From contig JBKBIP010000025.1 in NCBI GenBank assembly GCA_046297495.1, forward strand, positions 22,872 through 86,871: a DNA stretch of 64,000 nt, in the 5' to 3' direction. Below are positions 16,862 to 25,911 of the stretch, one piece after another. A program made the translations under genes and the position numbers. The notes under the pieces were generated by a model that was not told the origin of the DNA, ran no database searches, and saw only the letters and a list, made by a program, of their open reading frames with translations. Every line of letters begins with the position of its first letter. Position 1 is the stretch's first letter. This stretch comes from JBKBIP01 sp046297495 (lineage in GTDB: Bacteria > Planctomycetota > Planctomycetia > Gemmatales > Gemmataceae).

Positions 16862-18229
16862 CTACCCCGTCAGTTCCCGCTCCATCAATTTCACCAAGTC
16901 CCCCGCCTTGGGCAGCTCGTCCAGCTTCCAGCAGGCTTGCAGAACGCGGTTGGCCCGGTCCTTGCCGTAGAGTGGATCGACGAGGGTGTGGAACTTGTGT
17001 TCCACCTCGGCGTCGGTCATGGGGTTGTGGGCGTGACCGCGTGGGAACTCGATTTCGCGCATGAACTGCCGGCCGTCCTTGAGGGTCACGGTCAAGCGAT
17101 TGGGAATGCCATTGGGATAGCGGGACGACAAGCCGGCGTCGCGGTGGACTTTGACCCGCCCCACAAGGTCCAACAGAGCCGGATTGTTGAGGTGTGCATC
17201 ATCGAATTGTGTCATAGTCACATCACCATCCATGAGGGCCACCGCCGTGCAATAAGGCAAGCTGTGGTCCGCCGTCTCGCGCGTCCGGGGCCGCCACTTC
17301 TCCGGGTCTTTGCCGATGATGTCCACGGCGGCGTCGAAGGTGTGAATGTCGATGGCTTCGATGTTTTTCACATCGCCGATTTCGGAGCGGAGTTGCAAAG
17401 CGGCGTCGATGGCGCTTTGCGAGTGATATTCCGCTGGCCAAAATTTGATGTAGGTCCGGTTGATCATGAACGGTTCGCCGTCGCCGCCAAGTTTGGTGAT
17501 CTCAAAAGGACCGACCAGCAGTTTCATGATGCCCAGGTCCCCCTCGAAAATCGGAGCCGGTCCGGTCAGCCCCTCGGCGGCGAGCAGGGTGGCAAAGACG
17601 CCGTTGCGGGCGGCGTTGGCGAAAGCACACCCTTTCCACATGCTCAATTCCCCGGCGCGCGTTTGCCGCAACGCGACGTTGGCCACCCCCGCCAGTCCCA
17701 CAGCGTGCGTCAGCCGCGCGGCGTCCAGCCCCATCAGCTTGCCAGACGCCAACGCCGAGGACAGAGCACCATAAAACACATGGTCAAAGCCGTGCTGGCG
17801 CAGACTGGCCGCGTCACACAAGCGACATTGAATTTCATAGGCCAACACCGTGGCAGTGATCAAATCCTTACCATTACAACCATATGCATCCCCCACCGCC
17901 AGCACGGCGGCGATATTGTCGCTGGGATGGGCCGGCTCTAGGGATAAATAAGTGTCATTGTAATCGAGATAGCGAATCAGCAGACCGTTGACGAAAGTGG
18001 CCCATTCGATGCTGCTCTCTCCGCCTCCCAGCAATCCGGCCCCTGGCGTTGAGCGCACGCGCTGGGCGCAGCGGCGGGCGATGTGATACGCCTCCGCCGC
18101 CATCGCGCCGACTGCCGTGGCTAGCGAGTCGATGAAGCGCCGTTTCACTTCCTGGACCGTCTCTGGCGGCAGGTCCTCATAACGTAACTTCGCTGCATAG
18201 TCCGCCAGTCGATTGGCAAGCGGTGGCAT
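16862..18229 (-). CDS. MmgE/PrpD family protein
   Basis: This 455-residue protein matches the MmgE/PrpD family, whose best known members dehydrate 2-methylcitrate in propionate breakdown; others have different substrates. Motifs seen: KRRFIDSLATAVGAM, LIRYLDYNDTYLS followed by EPAHPSDNIAAVLAVGDA, AHAVGLAG-like LTHAVGLAGVANVALRQTR, SMWKGCAFANAARNG, and KFWPAEYHSQSAIDAAL. I chose the ATG at 18229 with GGAGA upstream. No prpB or prpC genes are adjacent, so the substrate is open. The toroid-DUF362 gene ends 71 bases upstream on the same strand; they may share a transcript. Confidence 0.85.
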   Translation of the reverse strand: MPPLANRLADYAAKLRYEDLPPETVQEVKRRFIDSLATAVGAMAAEAYHIARRCAQRVRSTPGAGLLGGGESSIEWATFVNGLLIRYLDYNDTYLSLEPAHPSDNIAAVLAVGDAYGCNGKDLITATVLAYEIQCRLCDAASLRQHGFDHVFYGALSSALASGKLMGLDAARLTHAVGLAGVANVALRQTRAGELSMWKGCAFANAARNGVFATLLAAEGLTGPAPIFEGDLGIMKLLVGPFEITKLGGDGEPFMINRTYIKFWPAEYHSQSAIDAALQLRSEIGDVKNIEAIDIHTFDAAVDIIGKDPEKWRPRTRETADHSLPYCTAVALMDGDVTMTQFDDAHLNNPALLDLVGRVKVHRDAGLSSRYPNGIPNRLTVTLKDGRQFMREIEFPRGHAHNPMTDAEVEHKFHTLVDPLYGKDRANRVLQACWKLDELPKAGDLVKLMERELTG

Positions 18230-18300
18230 GGATTGGTCTCCGATTATCGAGATGAGGCTTATTGACTTGTTCCCAGGCAAAGTCTGGGAACAAGGCCCCC

Positions 18301-20217
18301 CTACGCGCTTCTCCCCACATACAGTTTATGAAAATGCGGCAGCGTCTCAAAGGGCTGGGCCAGGTCAGCGATGGGGGTGCCCGCCTGATGAATGGGAGTT
18401 TCTTGGATGTGGCCGAGCTTTTTGAATTGGCCGAGACGCAAGTAATCGATCTTTTCGGGATCGAGCCGCATCAGCCGACAGCAGGTGGCATCGACGGCCA
18501 ACGGGTCGTTTCCCATGACGAGCACACCCATCGGCTTGGCCGTGCCGTTGAGTGGTCCATCCCCCTCCATGCCGACGATGCCATCCACGATGACCAGCTC
18601 CGGCGTTCGTGACAGTGCAATATCAATAATGCTGTATTCGATGCCGCGCCAGTGCAGCTCGTTCTTGGGCCAGCCGTAGCAGGTGCCGGGCAGGATGCCG
18701 AACAGGTTCTTGAGCGACAGCGTGACGCCTACCCAATGATGCGTCTTGAGCTTGGGCATGGAGATGAGTACATCCGCTTCCGCCGCGGTGCGGGCGACAT
18801 AGAGCCAATCCAGCCCGGTCAGCTGGCCCAGGTTGGGTAGCTTGACCGGCTCGTCTTCGTTCAAGTCCACGAACACGACGCCATGCTGTCGCAGCACATC
18901 CCCCAGGCCGCTGGCTTCGACGAGATATTCGGTGTTCCGCCAATGCCCCGGCCCCTCGGCGACGACGACGTCGGCGGCCCCTTCGCGGCGGCACAGCTCG
19001 ATGGCGGCCCCCACGACTTGGGGATTCGTGTTGATGACCCGGTCGCGGTGGTACTCGACCAGGTTCGGCTTGAGGACGACGCGTTTGTCTTTCAACGGCA
19101 CTTGTTCACGGAACGATTCATATTGTTGCTGGAGAATGTCCGCCAGATTCGCCTCATAACTGGGGGCTTGAGCAATGTGAACCGTCGTCTGCGGCGGTAA
19201 AACACGCAACTGCCCCAACGCCTTCGCCGCCACGCCGCGCAGGAACCGATTCACCTTTTCGGAGAACGAACGGCGCGTGGTCGGCGGCACGGCTTCCGTC
19301 ACCTCGATTTCCGGTATGTGCTCCGGCAAACGGAATGGATTACCACGTGCCGTCCCCAAAGCCAGCGCGGTCAGGGCTTCGCGCATCGGCGACGGTTGCA
19401 CCCAGTTAAGCGACTGGCGCCGATCATGAGTCGCAGCGATGCGCTCATCCAATTTTGGTAATATGCCGTCCACATTGGGTTGATGACGATATGCGTCCAG
19501 GGCCAATTTAATCCAACCAAGATGATCCAGATTTTCGGCTGTTTCGGCTTGATGGAGCAGATACTCCAGGGCGCGGGCGCGCTGCGGTGATTGGGGCTGG
19601 CGTTGCAAGGCTAACATCATCAAGGCAGTCAGCGTCGGAATAGGCTCGGTGGGTCGGCCAAAGACATGCTTACTGCCATAGTTGACGCCCCCCTGGTCGA
19701 GCGCGCGATCGAGCAGCAGGCGCATCCCTTCCTCGACGCGCGGCTGTCTTTGGCAACCGAGACGCTGCAAAGCCAGACAGGCCCACGCGGTCGGCTCGAC
19801 CCAGGAAAAGTTCCCCCGCGACCACGGCCAGCCCTGCAAGCGACAATCAATGTCCAACGTTTTGGCGGCCTCCTTTTCATCCTTAAGGGCTTCGCCGCGC
19901 ACTTCCAGCAAGCGCGCGGCGCTGGCGCGAGCCACTTCCTGGTCTTGTCCCAGCGTCGCCAGCACGAACAACACTTGGGCTGTTGGCCACACTACCTCTT
20001 GGCGCCCCGTGCTTGGCCGGTAACTGCCATCCGCTTGTCGGAATCGATGCAATGTTTTCACTCCAGTCTGAATCTCGTTGGCGAAGCGTTCCGGTTCCAA
20101 CGACAGGGCCAAAATCGCCAGACAGGTCGGTTCCAATTGTGCGGACTGCCCGGCGACATACCCCCATCCCCCTTCGGCATGCGCTTGGGATGTCAGAATT
20201 TCCAAGATATTCGTCAT
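18301..20217 (-). CDS. alpha/alpha-toroid (terpene-cyclase-like) repeat fused to DUF362
   Basis: Two unrelated halves in one 638-residue chain. Residues about 1-270 carry repeated GGWGY / QLEPTCLAILALS, GSYRP-W-TAQVLFVLATLG and VEPTAWACLALQRLG units, the pattern of squalene-cyclase/prenyltransferase-type alpha-alpha toroids, but with no DxDD catalytic motif seen. Residues about 350-610 match DUF362: VVLKPNLVEYHRDRVINTNP, VVVAEGPGHWRNTEYLVE, LISMPKLKTHHWVGVTLSLK then NLFGILPG, and PLAVDATCCRLMRLDPEKI. No 4Fe-4S ferredoxin motif follows, unlike many DUF362 proteins. Function unknown; the toroid may be a binding rather than a catalytic module. Start at 20217 has GGGGAG 7-8 bases upstream. Confidence 0.82.
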   Translation of the reverse strand: MTNILEILTSQAHAEGGWGYVAGQSAQLEPTCLAILALSLEPERFANEIQTGVKTLHRFRQADGSYRPSTGRQEVVWPTAQVLFVLATLGQDQEVARASAARLLEVRGEALKDEKEAAKTLDIDCRLQGWPWSRGNFSWVEPTAWACLALQRLGCQRQPRVEEGMRLLLDRALDQGGVNYGSKHVFGRPTEPIPTLTALMMLALQRQPQSPQRARALEYLLHQAETAENLDHLGWIKLALDAYRHQPNVDGILPKLDERIAATHDRRQSLNWVQPSPMREALTALALGTARGNPFRLPEHIPEIEVTEAVPPTTRRSFSEKVNRFLRGVAAKALGQLRVLPPQTTVHIAQAPSYEANLADILQQQYESFREQVPLKDKRVVLKPNLVEYHRDRVINTNPQVVGAAIELCRREGAADVVVAEGPGHWRNTEYLVEASGLGDVLRQHGVVFVDLNEDEPVKLPNLGQLTGLDWLYVARTAAEADVLISMPKLKTHHWVGVTLSLKNLFGILPGTCYGWPKNELHWRGIEYSIIDIALSRTPELVIVDGIVGMEGDGPLNGTAKPMGVLVMGNDPLAVDATCCRLMRLDPEKIDYLRLGQFKKLGHIQETPIHQAGTPIADLAQPFETLPHFHKLYVGRSA

Positions 20218-20489
20218 AATGGCGCTCCCCATGTCACGGACATGATATTCTCGTTGAAGTTATCATAGCGTCTGTTTGCGGCGAAGTGAGAAAAATCACG
20301 CCCTGATGGGACCCGATGATTCTTCCCCCAATTTCTTCCTTCCTTTTCCCCATAAAGCCGGTAAAGTGAGAAAGCAGTATTTGTCATGGGCGTAAGCAGC
20401 CTTCATCTTCAGCCTGAAAGATGACAATGCAATGCTTGATTACACCCAATAGTTTTCCATCTTCCCTGTTCTCGCTACCAGGTTTGGCC

Positions 20490-22760
20490 ATGCACCGCTT
20501 GTTCCTCATCGCTGGTTTACTTGTCATTCCCTTGTCTTTACTACATTGGGCAGCGCCGGCGGCGGATTCGGCGAAGAAGGAGCCGGCGCGGAAAGCCTAC
20601 GGCATTGACAAACGGGTGCCGTGGACTACATCGCGCGTCCAAGGGTCGCCGGAGCCGCCGGACCCGTACCGCACCGAGCCGGCCTTTCCGAACCTGAAAT
20701 TCTATGAGCCGTTGGAGTTGACCGCCGCACCTGGTAGCGACCGGCTGTTCGTCGCCGAGCGCAAAGGGAAAATCTTCTCCTTCCGCAATGATCCCAAGAC
20801 CGATAAGGCCGACTTGCTGCTGGATTTGAAGAAGACTGTTTATGGCTTGACTTTTCATCCGCAATTCGCCGACAACGGCTATATGTATGTCACCTACGTT
20901 CTGGACCCGCACAAGACGGAACCAAAGGGAACCCGCGTGGCGCGTTTCGTCGTCAGCCGGGACGCCCCCCCGCGCTGCGACCCGGCCAGCGAGAAGATCA
21001 TTTTCGAGTGGCCATCCGGCGGGCACAACGGCGGTTGTCTGCGTTTTGGGCCGGACGGCTACCTATACATCGGCACCGGCGATGGTAGCGGCATCGCCGA
21101 TGAGTTCCACACCGGTCAGGACATTAGTGATTTGCTTGGCTCCATCCTGCGCATTGACGTGGATAAACCAAGTAACGGACGATCTTATGGCATTCCCGCC
21201 GATAATCCGTTCGTGGATCGAGAAGGGGCGCGGCCGGAGATTTGGGCCTACGGCTTGCGCCAGCCGTGGAAGTTCAGTTTTGACACCCAGACCGGCGAGT
21301 TGTGGGCCGGTGAAGTTGGGCAAGATTTGTGGGAAATGGTGCTGCGCGTCGAACGGGGGGGCAATTACGGGTGGAGCATCGTGGAAGGGACACACCCGTT
21401 TCGCCCTGAACGCAAGAAGGGACCGACGCCAATCCTGCCCCCCGTCATCGAACATCCGCACTCGGAATATCGCTCCCTCACCGGCGGCTACGTCTATCGC
21501 GGGAAACGATTGCCAGAATTGGCGGGAGCCTATATCTACGGCGACTACGACACCGGCAAGGTAGCGGCCCTGAAATTTGATGGCAAAAAAGTGACCTGGA
21601 AGCAGGAATTGGCCGACACGATGTTGCGCATTGTGGCGTTTGGCCAGGACCATGCGGGGGAGGTCTATCTGGTCGATTTCATGGGCGGCGGTATCCATCG
21701 GCTGGTGAAAGCGCCGCCGGTGACGGAGCCGAACACCTTCCCGCGCAAGCTCAGCGAGACGGGACTGTTCGCCTCGACCAAGGACCACGTATCAGCACCG
21801 GGACTGATTCCATATTCCGTGAACGCCCCGCTGTGGTCGGACGGCGCGCATAAGGAACGCTTTCTGGCGCTGCCGGGCATGTCGCAAATCGAGTTCGAGA
21901 CGGTGACGTACCCGCAACCTGCTCCCGGCGCGCCTGCGGGCTGGCGCTTTCCCAATGACACCGTGTTGGTCAAGACGTTTTATCTCGACCTGGAAGCGGG
22001 CAATCCCGCCAGCCGGCGCCGTCTGGAGACACGCATCTTGCACTTCCGCCAACTGGCTGGCACCGAGGAAGTCGGCGACCAATACTGGTTCGGTTACACC
22101 TACGTTTGGAACGATGAGCAGACCGACGCCGAGCTGCTGGCCAGCGCGGGATTAAATCGGGATTTCCAGGTCAAGGACGCGCGCGCTCCCGGCGGCGTTC
22201 GCAAGCAGACATGGCGTTTCCCCAGCCGGACGGAGTGCATCATGTGCCATACCATGCCGGCCAAGTTCGCGCTCGGCGTCAACACCCGGCAAATGAACAA
22301 AGACCACGACTACGGCGGCGTCCTGGCCAATCAATTAGCTACCCTGGATCACCTGGGTATCTTCACCAAACCGTTGCCGAAACCGCCCGTCGAGCTACCC
22401 CGGTTAGTGGATTATGAGGACGAGACCATCGACATTAACTTGCGTGCCCGGTCCTACTTGCATGCCAATTGCTCGCACTGTCACATGAAATGGGGCGGCG
22501 GCAACGCCGACTTCCAACTGTTGGATACCTTGGACCTGAAGAACCTGGGGATCGTCAACACTCGTCCCGGTCAAGGGACGTTGGACATCGCCGACGCCCG
22601 CATCCTGGTCCCCGGCGAGCCCGGACGGTCGCTAATCTATCAACGCATGAAACGCCTTGGCTTGGGGCGAATGCCGCACATCGGCTCGCTGATGGTGGAT
22701 GATCAAGCAGTCCAGCTGATTCACGATTGGATTCAGCAATTGCCGAAGGAGGAGGAGTAA
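20490..22760 (+). CDS. secreted PQQ-type sugar dehydrogenase with two c-type heme sites
   Basis: A signal peptide (MHRLFLIAGLLVIPLSLLHW, cleavage near APAAD) precedes a six-bladed glucose/sorbosone dehydrogenase-type propeller (about 60-410): LFVAERKGKIFSF, GLTFHPQFADNGYMYVTY, SGGHNGGCLRFGPDGYLYIG, EIWAYGLRQPWKFSFD and GGNYGWSIVEG. The His in GGHNGG is the expected general base in this fold. The C-terminal part (about 430-756) has CIMCH at 583 and CSHCH at 661, two heme c attachment motifs, so electrons could pass from the sugar oxidation to heme in the same chain. A start 23 codons upstream (20421) is possible but would bury the signal peptide. Confidence 0.85.
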   Translation: MHRLFLIAGLLVIPLSLLHWAAPAADSAKKEPARKAYGIDKRVPWTTSRVQGSPEPPDPYRTEPAFPNLKFYEPLELTAAPGSDRLFVAERKGKIFSFRNDPKTDKADLLLDLKKTVYGLTFHPQFADNGYMYVTYVLDPHKTEPKGTRVARFVVSRDAPPRCDPASEKIIFEWPSGGHNGGCLRFGPDGYLYIGTGDGSGIADEFHTGQDISDLLGSILRIDVDKPSNGRSYGIPADNPFVDREGARPEIWAYGLRQPWKFSFDTQTGELWAGEVGQDLWEMVLRVERGGNYGWSIVEGTHPFRPERKKGPTPILPPVIEHPHSEYRSLTGGYVYRGKRLPELAGAYIYGDYDTGKVAALKFDGKKVTWKQELADTMLRIVAFGQDHAGEVYLVDFMGGGIHRLVKAPPVTEPNTFPRKLSETGLFASTKDHVSAPGLIPYSVNAPLWSDGAHKERFLALPGMSQIEFETVTYPQPAPGAPAGWRFPNDTVLVKTFYLDLEAGNPASRRRLETRILHFRQLAGTEEVGDQYWFGYTYVWNDEQTDAELLASAGLNRDFQVKDARAPGGVRKQTWRFPSRTECIMCHTMPAKFALGVNTRQMNKDHDYGGVLANQLATLDHLGIFTKPLPKPPVELPRLVDYEDETIDINLRARSYLHANCSHCHMKWGGGNADFQLLDTLDLKNLGIVNTRPGQGTLDIADARILVPGEPGRSLIYQRMKRLGLGRMPHIGSLMVDDQAVQLIHDWIQQLPKEEE

Positions 22761-22829
22761 AAAAATACCATGCCCCCAGCGGGTCGGGCGGCGACCAGCC
22801 GCTCGGCGGAAATGTTTCCAAACGCTCCA

Positions 22830-23249
22830 TCACTCCCCCGCTGGCAGCATTACCTTGGCATCGGGAGGACTGGTGAACAGGTCGCCGACCTCCTCGATGA
22901 GCTGGGTGATGTGCGGCGTGCGCAGGTGTTCTTCCAAGTCCTTGAGGGTCTTCCAGCGTTCGTAAACGATGTAGCGGGTCGGATCCTTGACATCGCGGTT
23001 CAGGTCATAGGCGATGCAGCCTTTCTCCTTGCGCGTGCCTTCAATAGCTTTGGCGAAGGCCGTCTCGAATTGCTTTTGGGTTCCTTTCTTCACTTGCAGA
23101 TACACCATCATCGTGAAGGGTTTGTCCGGGTCTTGGAGCTGCGATTTGACCTGCACGGCGATAGGGTGCGGCTCTTGCTGTCCCCAAGCAGGCGCGGCCA
23201 GAAACGGTAGAAGGAAGAACGACAGGATACCAAGGCATGAGCGGATCAT
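22830..23249 (-). CDS. secreted antibiotic biosynthesis monooxygenase (ABM) domain protein
   Basis: A signal peptide (SCLGILSFFLLPFLAAPAWG) is followed by a dimeric alpha-beta barrel ABM domain: FTMMVYLQVKKGTQKQFETA, EKGCIAYDLNRDVKDPTRYI and VYERWKTLKDLEEHLRTPHI. ABM proteins include YgiN-type quinol monooxygenases; most are cytoplasmic, so an exported one is somewhat unusual. Start at 23249 has GGAG 8-9 bases upstream; the longer frame up to 23618 overlaps the hemE end and is not supported. It lies downstream of hemE with a palindrome between them. Confidence 0.8.
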   Translation of the reverse strand: MIRSCLGILSFFLLPFLAAPAWGQQEPHPIAVQVKSQLQDPDKPFTMMVYLQVKKGTQKQFETAFAKAIEGTRKEKGCIAYDLNRDVKDPTRYIVYERWKTLKDLEEHLRTPHITQLIEEVGDLFTSPPDAKVMLPAGE

Positions 23250-23361
23250 CGTGTGGACTCCGTGGAAAAAAACCAGAGGCGACATCTTGCCTTTTATGAT
23301 CGGATTTCGAGGCTGGATCGGCAATGGGTCATGTGCCATAAGCGGCCACGAATGAGGAACA

Positions 23362-23405
23362 GATTCATCGTTTCGCGTTCGCCACCGAGCACGAAATGAT
23401 GAATC
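23362..23405. repeat. dispersed palindrome, copy 4
   Basis: GATTCATCGTTTCG (23362-23375) pairs with CGAAATGATGAATC (23392-23405), one mismatch in 14. It lies in the spacer between hemE and the ABM gene, both on the minus strand. Confidence 0.7.
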
Positions 23406-23436
23406 CAAATCCGCTGAATTCCAAGACGATGGCCCT

Positions 23437-24477
23437 CTATCCTCGATACGCCCGCACCGTTTGGACGAACGCCTCGAAGTTGGCGACGGGAGTGGCGCGA
23501 TCGAGACCGTGGCTGAGATTGACGATGTGCCGATGCCCGCCGCCGGCCAGGAGACATTGGCGCGTCGCGTCGCGCACTTGTTCTGGAGTGCCGATACGGA
23601 GCAATTCCTCGGCGACATTCCCTTGAAAGACCAAGTGCGGATAGTCGCGGCGGGCGGCGGCCAAGTCGTGGCGCGCGCCCAGGCTGACGATGTCGGCTCC
23701 GCAAGCCGTTAGCTGGTCCAGGTATGGACATTCCTTGACAAAGATGATGCGCGGCACCTGATGGACAGCGGCGAAAATGTGCCGGTGATACGGTTGCGCC
23801 CAGGTCTGGTATTCTTCAGGAGTCAACATGCCGGCCCAGGAATCGAACAATTGATAAGCGTCGGCTCCCGCATGCGCCAGCGTGTCCAGGAAATGGACGG
23901 TGGCTTGGCACAGGCGGTCGAGCAACTCGCTCCAGACGACCGGTTGCTCGGCGGCGAAGCGGCGCGTGGCGTCCAGGTCCTTGCCGGTGCCGATGCTGTA
24001 GGTGGCCAGGGTGAAGGGGGCGCCGGCGAACACCAGCACCGGCAACTCCCCCTTCAGCTCGGCCTTGACGCACTGCAACAAGTCGCGGACGTGTTGAAAC
24101 CGGCTGGGGTCGGGCCGGGCGTCGAGTTTCTCGACATCGGCCAAGGTGCGAATGGGAAAATCCGGCACCGGTCCCACGGCGGGTTGCAGCACGAACGGCT
24201 GCCCCATTGCCACTGTGAGCGTGGTGATGTCATAAAAGAGGATAATCGCATCGACGCCGAAGCGCCGGGGTAACAGCGACGCCTTGGCGGATAATTCGAC
24301 ATTCTCCGAGAACTCGTAAAACGACAAGCCGGCCCGCAGCCGATTGAATTCCGGGTCCCAGCGTCCCGCCTGGCGCATGGCCCACACTGGCGGCCGTTCC
24401 ACCACTTCGCCGCGCGCGGCACGCAGGAAGAGGGGGAGTGGTGAGTATTGGGATGAAGTATTTTCTGCTGAATTCAT
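23437..24477 (-). CDS. hemE: uroporphyrinogen decarboxylase
   Basis: Decarboxylates uroporphyrinogen III to coproporphyrinogen III in heme synthesis, in the cytoplasm. Family motifs: VWAMRQAGRWDPEFNRLR (usually MRQAGRYxPEY, Trp here), DAIILFYDITTLTVAMG with the catalytic Asp, FAGAPFTLATYSI, YQLFDSWAGMLTPEEY, FVKECPYLD and HRHIVNLSHGLDRATPVANF. Full length at 346 residues. I chose the ATG at 24477, which has GGGGAG 8 bases before it; an ATG two codons upstream is too close to this site. Only 27 bases separate it from the menaquinone methyltransferase gene upstream, so the two form an operon. Confidence 0.95.
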   Translation of the reverse strand: MNSAENTSSQYSPLPLFLRAARGEVVERPPVWAMRQAGRWDPEFNRLRAGLSFYEFSENVELSAKASLLPRRFGVDAIILFYDITTLTVAMGQPFVLQPAVGPVPDFPIRTLADVEKLDARPDPSRFQHVRDLLQCVKAELKGELPVLVFAGAPFTLATYSIGTGKDLDATRRFAAEQPVVWSELLDRLCQATVHFLDTLAHAGADAYQLFDSWAGMLTPEEYQTWAQPYHRHIFAAVHQVPRIIFVKECPYLDQLTACGADIVSLGARHDLAAARRDYPHLVFQGNVAEELLRIGTPEQVRDATRQCLLAGGGHRHIVNLSHGLDRATPVANFEAFVQTVRAYRG

Positions 24478-24504
24478 TGGCATTGCTCCCCTGTGGGTCG
24501 CACG

Positions 24505-25227
24505 CTAAACGGTGGGTTTCCGCCCGACATACAATGTGGCGATGCCGAACGTCAATGGATACCAGTGTACCTCGGTCAAGCCGTGCTGCCGCAAGCGTTC
24601 GGCCAGGGCCTCGCCATCGGGGAATTCCAACACGCTGGCGGGCAAGTAGCGGTAGGCCTGGTCCGGGCTGCGGGAAATCAGCTGGCCGACGCGCGGCAGC
24701 ACGTGGCGGAAATAGAAACGGTAGATTTTGCCAAACAGCCAACCGCGCGGCTGCGAGAACTCCAAAATGGCCACGTGTCCCCCCGATTGCGTGACGCGTA
24801 CCATCTCCGCCAAGCCGCGATCGGTGTCGGTGATGTTACGCAGGCCGAACGCCACCGTGGTGATCTGGAAATAATCGTCGGGGAAGGGCAAACATTGGGC
24901 ATCCATCTCGACGAAGCGGATAACCGATCTGGGCTGGGCACGCTGGACTTTGCGGGCGGCGATCACCAGCATCTCATGGCAGAAATCGCCGCCGATGATC
25001 GGGGCGGCAGTACGCCGCGCGTAGGCCAACGCCAAGTCCCCGGTACCGGTGCAGATGTCGAGGATTGGCCCATCCCCCTGCGGCGGCACCCTGCGCGTGA
25101 CCCGCCAACGCCAGTAATGGTCGATATTCAAACTGAGCAAGTGATTCAGCAAATCGTAACGGGGCGCGATGGCTCCAAACATGCGGCGGATGCGGGTTTC
25201 ACGCTTGTCGAGCAGCGATTGGGACAC
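24505..25227 (-). CDS. ubiE: demethylmenaquinone methyltransferase
   Basis: SAM-dependent C-methyltransferase of quinone synthesis (MenG/UbiE). Motifs seen: MFGAIAPRYDLLNHLLSLNID followed by YWR, the SAM-binding LDICTGTGDLALAYA, MDAQCLPFPDDYFQITTVAF then GLRNITD, and the C-terminal LTFGIATLYVGRKP. With no ubiquinone genes in view and a planctomycete background, menaquinone is the likely substrate. A GTG start at 25227 has GAGG 6 bases upstream; a TTG at 25245 is the alternative. First gene of the probable ubiE-hemE operon, which would couple quinone and heme supply. Confidence 0.92.
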   Translation of the reverse strand: MSQSLLDKRETRIRRMFGAIAPRYDLLNHLLSLNIDHYWRWRVTRRVPPQGDGPILDICTGTGDLALAYARRTAAPIIGGDFCHEMLVIAARKVQRAQPRSVIRFVEMDAQCLPFPDDYFQITTVAFGLRNITDTDRGLAEMVRVTQSGGHVAILEFSQPRGWLFGKIYRFYFRHVLPRVGQLISRSPDQAYRYLPASVLEFPDGEALAERLRQHGLTEVHWYPLTFGIATLYVGRKPTV

Positions 25228-25301
25228 AAGACACCTCGGTGACAATTCGGTTGGGGTAGGTTTCTCCGACGAGCGGGGAGCGTAAACCTATTTCATTGCG
25301 C

Positions 25302-25760
25302 TCACGCGGAAAGAATCGAGTCCACCAACTCCCAAACATGACTCAGAAATTCCTCGTGGGCATTCTCTGGCAAAGGGATCAACTTCTTCAATTTATAAGA
25401 TTTCTGAAAGGTGTTCGATTCTTTCCTTCTTCGCAACACATCGGTTTGCAGGAGTTCCTTCACGGCTTGTTCGACAGCTTGCCTCCGATCCAGGCCCTTC
25501 GCTTTCGTCGGTTCGATGAGTCGATCCGCGAACTGTTCGAGGAATCCCTCTTCCTGCCGTTGCCATTTCTCGACTTGGTCCGTGCGTTGGTTGAGGGTTC
25601 CCAGAGTCGCCCGATAGTGATGACTGAGAGCCGGACCAAGCACACCAAGCAGGCTATTGATGAAATCATCGCGTGTTCGTGCCATCGCATACCGCTTCAT
25701 CTGGGCCTTGACTTCTTCGCGGATCAAGCGTGTCAACTCGCTAGTTCTCGGTGTTTCCAT
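25302..25760 (-). CDS. hypothetical helical protein
   Basis: A 152-residue charged, mostly helical protein (ELTRLIREEVKAQMKRYAMA, RRQAVEQAVKELLQ) with likely coiled-coil stretches and no signal peptide or membrane segment. I do not recognise a family. The ATG at 25760 has GAAGG about 6 bases upstream, which supports a real gene, and composition matches its neighbours. It lies alone between the ubiE-hemE operon and the DUF1549/DUF1553 gene. Confidence 0.55.
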   Translation of the reverse strand: METPRTSELTRLIREEVKAQMKRYAMARTRDDFINSLLGVLGPALSHHYRATLGTLNQRTDQVEKWQRQEEGFLEQFADRLIEPTKAKGLDRRQAVEQAVKELLQTDVLRRRKESNTFQKSYKLKKLIPLPENAHEEFLSHVWELVDSILSA

Positions 25761-25847
25761 TGGTGCCTTCTCCACACACGCTATGGGCAGCTGCCGCTTT
25801 GATATAACTCGTTCTTCCACCTCTTACTTTAACCACCAGCGCGCGCA

Positions 25848-25881
25848 TAAAAAAGCCCCGGCGAGGGTTTCCCCTGCCGGG
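25848..25881 (-). terminator. Rho-independent terminator of the DUF1549/DUF1553 gene
   Basis: On the minus strand a CCCGGC...GCCGGG stem with an inner AGGGG/CCCT pairing ends in CTTTTTTA. It lies about 30 bases after the stop codon at 25912. Confidence 0.85.
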
Positions 25882-25911
25882 ACTTCTCCTGGTTGGTGGG
25901 CGGACCACGCG

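Noticed and set aside
18301..20217. A terpene biosynthesis gene cluster
   Set aside because: The toroid region has no visible DxDD or QW catalytic set, and no isoprenoid genes are nearby.
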